From: Clostridiales bacterium
GTDB taxonomy: Bacteria; Bacillota_A; Clostridia; Christensenellales; CAG-917
Assembly: GCA_031282095.1 (NCBI GenBank)
Contig: JAITEJ010000150.1
Coordinates: forward strand, 1-6,142
Direction of reading: 5' to 3'
DNA length: 6,142 nt
In this document: piece by piece, positions 1 to 4,818 of the stretch
Layout of the letters: each line of letters opens with the position of its first letter
How positions within the stretch are numbered: position 1 is the first letter of the stretch
Notes under the pieces: generated by a model
Database searches by the model: none
Seen by the model: only the letters and a program-made list of their open reading frames with translations
What the model was told of the DNA's origin: nothing
Translations under genes and position numbers: made by a program

Positions 1-1170
1 GGTCTGGATTTTTTAATAGACGGCGCCGTGATAAAGATAAACGATTTCGCGTTGCGTAACGAGTTGGGCGCGACCGAAAAATTTCCGCGTTGGGCGGTGG
101 CGGATAAGTTTAAGGCGGAGGAGGCGACGACCGAGCTGTTAGACGTAAAGTGGCAGGTATCGCGCACCGGCAAACTCAATCCGCTCGCGCTGCTTGAACC
201 GACCGATATAGGCGGGGTCACGGTAAAACGCGCCACGCTCAACAACTATTCCGACATAGAACGCAAAAAAATCAAGATAGGCGCGCGGGTGTTCGTGAGG
301 CGTTCCAACGATGTTATTCCGGAAATAACGGGCGTATCCGAATACGGGGATAAAGCGCGGGATGTGGAAAAGCCGGTCGTTTGTCCGGCGTGCGGCAGCG
401 CAGTCGCGGAACGGGGGGCGTTTCTTTACTGTTCCGGAGAAAAACCCTGCGCGCCTAAAATCGTCGCCATGTTTGAGCATTTCGCTTCCCGCGGCGCGAT
501 GGATATAGAGGGCTTCAGTGAAAAGACGGCGGAACAGCTATACAACGAAAAGGGGTTGAAAAGCCTGCCCGAACTCTATCGTTTGGACGCAGATTATTTT
601 AAAGGCTGCGACGGCAAATTTTTAGACGGCTTCAGGGATAAAAAGGTTTCCAACCTTCTCGCCGCGATAGAGAAAAGCAAGGATACGACTTTCGACCGTT
701 TTCTCTACGCTTTGGGAATGCCCGGCATAGGTCAGAAAGCGGCGAAACAGTTGGCGTCGGCTTTTAAAAATATTGACAATCTCAAAACCGCGGCATATGC
801 GGATCTTATCGGATTGGACGACTTCGGTTCCGTCCTGGCGGGCAACGTCGCGGAATGGTTTGCGTGCGGGGAGAACTTGAAAACCGTTGAGGAACTGCTT
901 GAAGCCGGCGTTACGTTCAGAGAGGAGATTGTCAAAAGCGGGGCGTTCAGCGGTCAAAACGTCGTTCTTACCGGCTCTTTGGAACGCTGTAAGCGCGGCG
1001 AAGCGGCGGCTATGATACGCGAACGCGGCGGCGAGGTGTCCGACTCCGTCAGTAAAAACGTCACGCTTGTGGTCGTCGGCTCCGACGCCGGCAGCAAACT
1101 GGAAAAAGCCAAAAAGTTGGGAATAAAAATAATCGACGAAGCCGCCTTCCTTGATATGTTAAAATTGTAG
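1..1170 (+). CDS. ligA: NAD-dependent DNA ligase LigA (5' part outside the window)
   Basis: Seals nicks in duplex DNA using NAD+ during replication and repair, in the cytoplasm. The frame is open from base 1, so the GTG at 28 is an internal valine codon, not a start; 389 residues are visible of a protein that usually has about 670. In order one sees the end of the adenylation domain (IDGAVIK, Lys12 of the fragment, and PRWAVADKF, Lys36, the two nucleotidyltransferase lysine motifs), an OB-fold (about 45-110), a four-cysteine zinc finger (Cys128, 131, 144, 150), helix-hairpin-helix repeats (about 160-300, including MPGIGQKAA) and a C-terminal BRCT domain (about 316-389, beginning FSGQNVVLTG). 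All these are diagnostic of the family. The C-terminus GIKIIDEAAFLDMLKL is normal for LigA, which matters because the DNA after the stop contains degenerate copies of this end. The nearest strong terminator is about 420 bases downstream. Confidence 0.97.
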   Translation, partial: GLDFLIDGAVIKINDFALRNELGATEKFPRWAVADKFKAEEATTELLDVKWQVSRTGKLNPLALLEPTDIGGVTVKRATLNNYSDIERKKIKIGARVFVRRSNDVIPEITGVSEYGDKARDVEKPVVCPACGSAVAERGAFLYCSGEKPCAPKIVAMFEHFASRGAMDIEGFSEKTAEQLYNEKGLKSLPELYRLDADYFKGCDGKFLDGFRDKKVSNLLAAIEKSKDTTFDRFLYALGMPGIGQKAAKQLASAFKNIDNLKTAAYADLIGLDDFGSVLAGNVAEWFACGENLKTVEELLEAGVTFREEIVKSGAFSGQNVVLTGSLERCKRGEAAAMIRERGGEVSDSVSKNVTLVVVGSDAGSKLEKAKKLGIKIIDEAAFLDMLKL

Positions 1171-1514
1171 CTTTGTCTCGGCGGCATATCCGAAGAGCCG
1201 AAAGGTCGGATATTAAAACAGTCTGCTAAGCCGTCTTTCCCTATATGTCAGGATTGTAGCCTTATCTCGGCGGCAGATCCGAAAGGTCGGATATTAAAAC
1301 AGTCTACGAAGCCGCCCTTCTCGATATGTCGGGATTGCTGTCTTATCATGGGGGCAAACCAGAGAAGCCGAAAAGTTGGCAATAAAAATAATCGACGGAG
1401 CCGCCTTTTTTGGTATGTCAGCGTTGCAGATTTACCTCGGCGGCAGATCCGAAAAGCCGGAAGGTCGGCAATAAAATAATCGACGACGCCTTCCTTGACA
1501 TATTAAAACTTTAA
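1171..1514 (+). repeat. Four degenerate tandem copies of the ligA 3' end
   Basis: This fills most of the gene-free stretch 1171-1643. Units lie at 1171-1259 (89 nt), 1260-1340 (81), 1341-1429 (89) and 1430-1514 (85). They align in one 89-nt register; unit 2 lacks 8 nt and unit 4 lacks about 4 nt. Shared blocks are CTCGGCGGCAGATCCG at the start, a middle GGTCGG or GTTGGC followed by AATAAAA or ATTAAAA, then an AGCCGCC-like block and a GATATGT-like end. Each resembles ligA from about 1081 to its stop at 1170: unit 3 keeps AATAAAAATAATCGACG and GAGCCGCCTT, and unit 4 ends TTGACATATTAAAACTTTAA where ligA ends TTGATATGTTAAAATTGTAG. The period is not a multiple of three and the frames are broken, so these are not expected to be translated. 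Direction of copying is inferred: ligA has a normal BRCT end, so the gene is probably the source. Confidence 0.85.
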
Positions 1515-1523
1515 TATTATTAA
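1495..1523 (+). promoter_or_regulatory. Possible promoter for the hydrolase transcript
   Basis: A perfect TTGACA (1495-1500) is followed after 17 nt by TATTAA (1518-1523), a 4 of 6 match to a -10 box. Another -10-like element, TGCTATAAG (1524-1532), is an extended -10 shape but sits too far from this -35. The TTGACA lies inside the last ligA-derived repeat unit, where ligA itself has TTGATA, so if real it was created by drift in the repeat. A transcript from here would meet the terminator at 1590-1631 before the hydrolase. No function is shown by sequence alone. Confidence 0.3.
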
Positions 1524-1589
1524 TGCTATAAGCTCAAAGGATTAGAAAAGCAAGCGAGCGAAACCGTCAAAATCGAATATAAAACACAC

Positions 1590-1631
1590 AAAACCCCCGC
1601 GAACGGCATAGTCTGTTGCGAGGGCTTTTTT
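1590..1631 (+). terminator. Intrinsic terminator between ligA and the hydrolase
   Basis: An A-run (1590-1593) precedes an imperfect stem: CCC 1594-1596 with GGG 1622-1624, a C/A mismatch, CGC 1598-1600 with GCG 1618-1620, a bulged G at 1601, and AAC 1602-1604 with GTT 1615-1617. The loop is 1605-1614, and one C then six T residues follow (1626-1631). This is the usual shape of a Rho-independent terminator. It probably ends the ligA transcript. It is remarkable for ending exactly where the hydrolase reading frame should start: its 3' arm contains GAGGG (1620-1624), the only Shine-Dalgarno-like sequence available to that gene. Confidence 0.72.
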
Positions 1632-1634
1632 ATT
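1620..1634 (+). promoter_or_regulatory. Candidate Shine-Dalgarno and ATT start for the hydrolase
   Basis: GAGGG (1620-1624) is followed after 7 nt by ATT (1632-1634), which is in frame with the hydrolase and would add four residues. The Shine-Dalgarno forms the 3' arm of the terminator hairpin, so folding would hide it as well as end transcription. ATT starts are rare in bacteria (infC is the known case); a base error or a mutated ATG would explain the site equally well. Confidence 0.3.
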
Positions 1635-1643
1635 TTAAACTAC

Positions 1644-2348
1644 GTGGCATTCGGGCGGGGTCCGAACGTAATTTTTTTGCACGGCTGGGGCGGCAGCGTG
1701 GAAAGCTTCCGTTTTGTGGCGAACAGACTGTCCGCCGAGTTCAGCGTCACGCTCGTGGATCTTTACGGCTTCGGAGAAACGCCGGAACCCGAAAGACCGT
1801 TCGGGGTTCGCGACTATGCGGACGGCGTGGTGGAGGTTATGAACGATTTGGGCATAACGTCGGCGGTGTTCGTCTGCCACTCGTTCGGAGGGCGCATCGG
1901 TCTGGAGCTCGCGGTGAAGATGCCGCACCTTGTGGATAAGCTTGTTCTGATAGATTCCGCCGGACTGAAACCGCGCCGTAAGCCGTCCTATTACATAAAG
2001 GTATGGACGCATAAGCTTTTGAAGAGGCGCGGAAAAGGATTAAAGGGATCCGACGATTACCGCGCGTTGACGCCCGTTATGCGCGCGAGTTTCGTCAAGA
2101 TCGTCAATTATTATCAGGATGCGCTGCTGCCGTCCGTGCGCAGTCCAGTAGCGTTGTTTTGGGGAAGATTCGATAAGGATACGCCGATTTACATGGCGAA
2201 ACGTTTCAGAAGGCGGTTGCCCGATTGCGCGCTGTTTTGGCTGAACGGCGGTCATTTTTCCTATACGGAGGACTTTAATAATTTTTTTGCCGTGTTAAAA
2301 AGCTTTTTATGTTCTCCGCCGCAAACCGATACCGACGGTAATAAATAA
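1644..2348 (+). CDS. Alpha/beta hydrolase
   Basis: Predicted soluble alpha/beta-hydrolase-fold enzyme of 234 residues from the GTG at 1644; substrate unknown. Seen: the oxyanion-region motif HGWGG (His13-Gly17), strand and turn LVDLYGFGETP, nucleophile elbow CHSFGG (Ser80), an acid in WGRFDKDTP (Asp177 or Asp179) and catalytic His204 in NGGHFSY, a complete Ser-Asp-His triad. A basic cap segment lies near residues 113-135. No signal peptide. The start is uncertain: the GTG has no Shine-Dalgarno at proper distance, whereas four codons upstream an ATT at 1632 would give ILNYVAFGRG, a first strand normal for this family, with GAGGG 7 nt before it. The frame is open back to 1524 but holds no ATG, GTG or TTG before 1644. 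It precedes murF and ddl, so a cell-envelope link is possible, but that is inference from position only. Confidence 0.88.
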   Translation: MAFGRGPNVIFLHGWGGSVESFRFVANRLSAEFSVTLVDLYGFGETPEPERPFGVRDYADGVVEVMNDLGITSAVFVCHSFGGRIGLELAVKMPHLVDKLVLIDSAGLKPRRKPSYYIKVWTHKLLKRRGKGLKGSDDYRALTPVMRASFVKIVNYYQDALLPSVRSPVALFWGRFDKDTPIYMAKRFRRRLPDCALFWLNGGHFSYTEDFNNFFAVLKSFLCSPPQTDTDGNK

Positions 2349-2439
2349 GGCTTCAAGCCAACTATGAAGAGTCAAGCGAAATTGAACAAACAATGGCATA
2401 TATATTTTTTTTGTAGAATAAGACGGTATTATTATGAAC

Positions 2440-2724
2440 ATAGCAGGAACACGAAGCAAACGCGGCGTTGCGGAAACGCAGAACGGCTCCGAACAGGAGT
2501 GCAATACGGACGGGAAAATGCAAAAATACCGAACAGTGCATTGCAGGAACGCGGAGCGGACAGGGTATTGCAAAAGCATCCCGCAGAGCGTTGCGGGAAC
2601 GCAAAGCAGAGGAGCCCTGAATAAAAGTAAAGCGGTTCAAACATTTGCGAAACGCAAAGTAATTATGGTATTGCGGGAATGCAGAACGAACGGAGTCTTG
2701 AAGTAATGCGGAGCGGATAAAAGT
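2440..2724 (+). repeat. Array of small hairpin repeats upstream of murF
   Basis: The 376-base stretch between the hydrolase and murF (2349-2724) holds no convincing gene. Bases 2349-2439 show nothing clear beyond an AT-rich run. From 2440 a motif close to TTGCGGGAACGCAGAGCGGA recurs at 2440, 2467, 2540, 2590, 2643 and 2670, with partial copies near 2567, 2581 and 2705; several spacings are 23-27 nt or about twice that. The core is a hairpin: TGCG-GAAA-CGCA (2469-2480), TTGCG-GGAA-CGCAA (2591-2604), TTTGCG-AAA-CGCAAA (2644-2658) and TGCG-GGAA-TGCA (2672-2683, one G-T pair). Three of these four have GNRA-type tetraloops. The copies at 2440 and 2540 pair poorly. A 90-codon open frame over the array simply translates the repeats (AGTRSK, AETQN, AGTQSR) and is not taken as a gene. 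Confidence 0.7.
2710..2716 (+). promoter_or_regulatory. Ribosome-binding site of murF, within the last repeat unit
   Basis: GGAGCGG begins 15 nt before the murF ATG (2725), leaving 11 nt between GGAG and the start. The surrounding TGCGGAGCGGATAAAAGTA matches the array unit at about 2551-2560 (GCGGAGCGGA) and shares ATAAAAGTA with 2620-2628, so the Shine-Dalgarno seems to be part of the repeat family. Confidence 0.55.
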
Positions 2725-4584
2725 ATGTCAATCAATATAACGGTTCTTATATGTTTGTGCGTGTTAAACTTTGCGGGGTCGCTTCCCGCGGCGAAGCGTC
2801 TTTTACTGATACTGCAACTCGAGGGGTATGTTTTTCGTCCCAAATCACTTAAAAACAAGCGGTTTTTAAATGCATATATTCCGTCGGCATTGGCGGCGCT
2901 GTCGGGAACGGCGGCGTTTGTCGCGTTCGGTTTGTCGAACGCGACGTCGATTTACGGTGTTATTGCCGCGTGCGCCGTATCCGCGGCGGGAACGGCGGCG
3001 GCGCTTTTTGCGAAATGCCCGCCCGCCAAAAAGAAGCTTGTCTGTACGATGAGGGTTAAGCGTTTTTCGGCGGTTATTTTTGCCGCCGCGATCGGCGCGC
3101 TTGCCGCGGCGGTCGTAATTTGCGTTAACGTAAGCGTTTTCGGCGGATTTATTTTGCTGTGTATGTATCCCGCGTTGTTCCCGGTGCTGTTTATGGCTAC
3201 ACATTTTACAGTGCTTCCGTTAGAAAACCTCAACCGGCGGCGTTACGCGGTACGCGCCGCGAGGACGTTGGCTTCCCGTACGGATCTGCTGAAAATCGGC
3301 ATAACGGGGAGTTTCGGCAAAACATCGGTAAAGAATTTTTTGGACGCTATGCTGAAAAAACGCTATAACACGCTAACTTCGGAGGGCAGCTTCAACACTC
3401 CCATGGGAATCGCGCTCACGGTTAAAAAGCTGCGATCGCATCACGAGGTTTTTATAGCGGAAATGGGTGCGAGGCGGCGCGGAGACATTAAAATATTAAC
3501 GAAGATGACAAATCCTGATTTCGCGATAATTACGGGGGTTTATCCGCAGCACATGGAAACCTTTAAAACCTTGGACAACGTGCTCGTAACCAAAACGGAG
3601 CTTGCCGCATACATGAAAAGAGAGGGGACGTTGGTGGCTTCATATGATTGCGAACCGCTCAGAAACCGCATAAGGTCGTTACGTCCCGCGGAAGAGACGA
3701 AAAATTCAGCGGGCGTCAGGCTGCATGGAAAGTATTACTCCGTGCCCCGCGGAGGAACCGCGAAGTTGTTTCCCCTCGGCATAGGCGTATCGTATTTCCG
3801 TGCCTTACGAAAACGCGGGGTATCGGGAAACGCAGCGCTCAAAAACGGCGCGGCGGAATCGTTTCCGCCGGACAGGGGCTCGGCGTATCTCCGCGGTCTG
3901 AAAAAAAACGGGCGCGGCGGCTTTCGAAAACGCAACTTTTCGGAATACGCCGTTCCGAATACGGTCGTGTTTGCGGGATTGTCGCCGGAAGCGGACGTTT
4001 ACGCCGACTGTATAACGGCGACTAAGGACGGCAGCCGTTTTACGCTGAAATTCGCAGACGGGGAAATTGACGCGGAAACGCGTGTAATCGGCAGGCATAA
4101 TATAATGAATATCGTGATGGCGGCGGCGTTAGCCCTGAAAATGGGAGTGACTCCCTCGGACATAGCGGAAGCCGTGTCCGAACTTAAGCCGGTGCCTCAC
4201 CGCTTAGAGCTGATTGGCGGGGGATGTATTACCGTGATTGACGACAGCTTTAATTCAAATATTGAGGGAACGAAAGCGGCGTTTGACGCGGTAAGGCTTT
4301 TTTCTTCACGAAAGGTGTTGTTAACGCCGGGGTTAGTGGAGCTGGGTGATGAAGAAACCGCCGCGAACGAGGACTTGGGTCGTCGCGCCGCCGAAGTTTT
4401 CGACGTGGTTTTATTGATAGGAAAGCGCGCCCGCGCCATAAAACGCGGATTGGAACACGCCGGTTTTAAGGGAGAAACGGCGGTTTACGGCAGTCTTGCC
4501 GAGGCGCAGGAGGATTTTAAGCACAGACTTGATCCGGGAGACGTTTTACTCATAGAAAACGATTTGCCGGATAATTACGATTAA
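2725..4584 (+). CDS. murF: Membrane-anchored MurF-type Mur ligase (D-Ala-D-Ala adding enzyme)
   Basis: Predicted to join D-Ala-D-Ala to UDP-MurNAc-tripeptide with ATP, the last cytoplasmic precursor step. The 619 residues exceed the usual ~450. Residues 1-165 form about five hydrophobic helices (about 3-22, 53-72, 76-96, 114-136, 139-163) with a basic patch at 97-113; the usual MurF N-terminal substrate-binding domain is not recognisable. The ligase core follows: P-loop GITGSFGKTS (192-201, Lys199), GSFNTPMG (221-228), EMGARRRGDI (246-255), HMETF (276-280) and KTE with the lysine that is normally carbamylated (Lys290). The C-terminal domain shows GRHNIMN (456-462), PHRLE (491-495), DDSFNSN (506-512) and GLVELG (536-541). 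Residues ~330-410 are an Arg/Lys/Gly-rich insertion absent from ordinary MurF. The adjacent ddl, which makes the substrate, supports MurF over MurE or other Mur ligases. The start is supported by an upstream GGAGCGG and the immediate membrane helix. Confidence 0.88.
   Translation: MSINITVLICLCVLNFAGSLPAAKRLLLILQLEGYVFRPKSLKNKRFLNAYIPSALAALSGTAAFVAFGLSNATSIYGVIAACAVSAAGTAAALFAKCPPAKKKLVCTMRVKRFSAVIFAAAIGALAAAVVICVNVSVFGGFILLCMYPALFPVLFMATHFTVLPLENLNRRRYAVRAARTLASRTDLLKIGITGSFGKTSVKNFLDAMLKKRYNTLTSEGSFNTPMGIALTVKKLRSHHEVFIAEMGARRRGDIKILTKMTNPDFAIITGVYPQHMETFKTLDNVLVTKTELAAYMKREGTLVASYDCEPLRNRIRSLRPAEETKNSAGVRLHGKYYSVPRGGTAKLFPLGIGVSYFRALRKRGVSGNAALKNGAAESFPPDRGSAYLRGLKKNGRGGFRKRNFSEYAVPNTVVFAGLSPEADVYADCITATKDGSRFTLKFADGEIDAETRVIGRHNIMNIVMAAALALKMGVTPSDIAEAVSELKPVPHRLELIGGGCITVIDDSFNSNIEGTKAAFDAVRLFSSRKVLLTPGLVELGDEETAANEDLGRRAAEVFDVVLLIGKRARAIKRGLEHAGFKGETAVYGSLAEAQEDFKHRLDPGDVLLIENDLPDNYD
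3784..3957 (+). repeat. Internal duplication in the MurF insertion
   Basis: Within murF the segment coding SYFRALRKRGVSG (residues 356-368) recurs 31 residues later as AYLRGLKKNGRGG (387-399); Tyr357/Tyr388, Arg359/Arg390 and Leu361/Leu392 fall in register. At DNA level CGTATTTCCGTGCC (about 3791) corresponds to CGTATCTCCGCGGT (about 3884), a 93-nt period that keeps the frame. The whole insertion (about 3710-3957) interrupts the central ligase domain between LRNRIRS and NTVVFAGLSPEADV, where normal MurF proteins pass directly from one to the other. Copies are diverged, so the duplication is old or under weak constraint. Confidence 0.5.
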
Positions 4585-4594
4585 CGCAGAAAGC

Positions 4595-4624
4595 AACGAA
4601 ACCTGCCCAATGGGGCTTTTCGTT
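4595..4624 (+). terminator. Hairpin after murF, possible weak terminator
   Basis: Eleven bases after the murF stop, AACGAAA (4595-4601) pairs perfectly with TTTCGTT (4618-4624), enclosing a second stem GCCC (4605-4608) / GGGC (4613-4616) with loop AATG. The T-run (4617-4620) is short and lies inside the outer stem, so termination would rest on the inner stem. It could instead be a processing or stability element between murF and ddl. The AGCAACGAAAC of the 5' arm also resembles the AGCGACCGAAAC of the nearby ddl-leader repeats. Confidence 0.4.
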
Positions 4625-4631
4625 AAAACGG

Positions 4632-4803
4632 CGGGAAATAAGGTCATGATAAAAATAAAGCGACCGAAACGGCGAATGAAAATAAAACCATTATAAAAAA
4701 GTAAGCGACCGAAACGGCGGCAGGAAATAAGGTCATGATAAAAAAGAAAGCGACCGAAACGGCGGCGGGAACGTCCATGATAAAAAAGAGCAATCGAAAC
4801 AGC
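4632..4803 (+). repeat. Four tandem copies of the ddl translation-start region
   Basis: Units of 42-45 nt lead up to ddl. Their start-codon positions are 4646 (ATG), 4690 (ATT), 4735 (ATG) and 4777 (ATG), then the genuine ddl ATG at 4819. The unit runs GGAAATAAGGTC, ATGATAAAAAAG, AAAGCGACCGAAACGGCGGC; the ddl start runs GGAGGGAATAAAGAT, ATGGTAAAAAAG, then an AAAATAGCCG block and a CGGCGGC at 4849-4855. So the copies carry a weak ribosome-binding site, a start and the MVKKK-like first codons. Units at 4690, 4735, 4777 and 4819 share one frame; 4646 is shifted. From 4646 a 16-codon frame ends at a TAA near 4694; from 4735 the frame runs uninterrupted into ddl. Confidence 0.85.
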
Positions 4804-4809
4804 GGAGGG
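4804..4809 (+). promoter_or_regulatory. Shine-Dalgarno that fixes the ddl start at 4819
   Basis: GGAGGG lies 9 nt before the ATG at 4819 and is the strongest Shine-Dalgarno in the area. The in-frame ATGs at 4735 and 4777 have only weak GGAAATAAGG- or GGGAACG-like leaders. Protein homology also favours 4819, since MVKKKIAVLFGGKSAEHDIS is a normal Ddl N-terminus. Confidence 0.8.
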
Positions 4810-4818
4810 AATAAAGAT

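Noticed and set aside
28..30. GTG at 28 as the start of a short ligase-like gene
   Set aside because: The frame is open to base 1 and the residues before it (GLDFLIDGA) belong to the conserved LigA motif, so the gene simply begins outside the window.
1471..1490. GGTCGGCAATAA shared by the last ligA repeat and the icd leader (about 6061-6072)
   Set aside because: A 12-base exact match between two places is expected about once by chance in a window this size; not enough to claim a further copy.
1171..1514. CRISPR array
   Set aside because: Units are directly adjacent without spacers, are degenerate, and match the neighbouring gene; no cas gene is present.
1551..1566. AAGCGAGCGAAAC near 1552 resembling AAGCGACCGAAAC of the ddl-leader units
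   Set aside because: A short single match far from ddl without the start-codon part of the unit; treated as chance.
1515..1631. T-box or other riboswitch in the leader before the hydrolase
   Set aside because: No T-box AGGGTGGNACCGCG-like element and no other recognisable riboswitch core; only a terminator hairpin is visible.
1616..1939. 107-codon + strand frame overlapping the start of the hydrolase
   Set aside because: Arg/Gly-rich out-of-frame translation of the hydrolase; the overlapping frame has a full catalytic triad.
2434..2706. 90-codon + strand open frame between the hydrolase and murF
   Set aside because: Its translation only mirrors the hairpin repeats (AGTRSK, AETQN, AGTQSR), it has no good ribosome-binding site and matches no family I recognise.
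2866..3233. Antisense open frames of about 90-112 codons under murF
   Set aside because: Compositional shadows of the GC-rich membrane-helix coding region; the + strand frame is a clear gene with motifs throughout.
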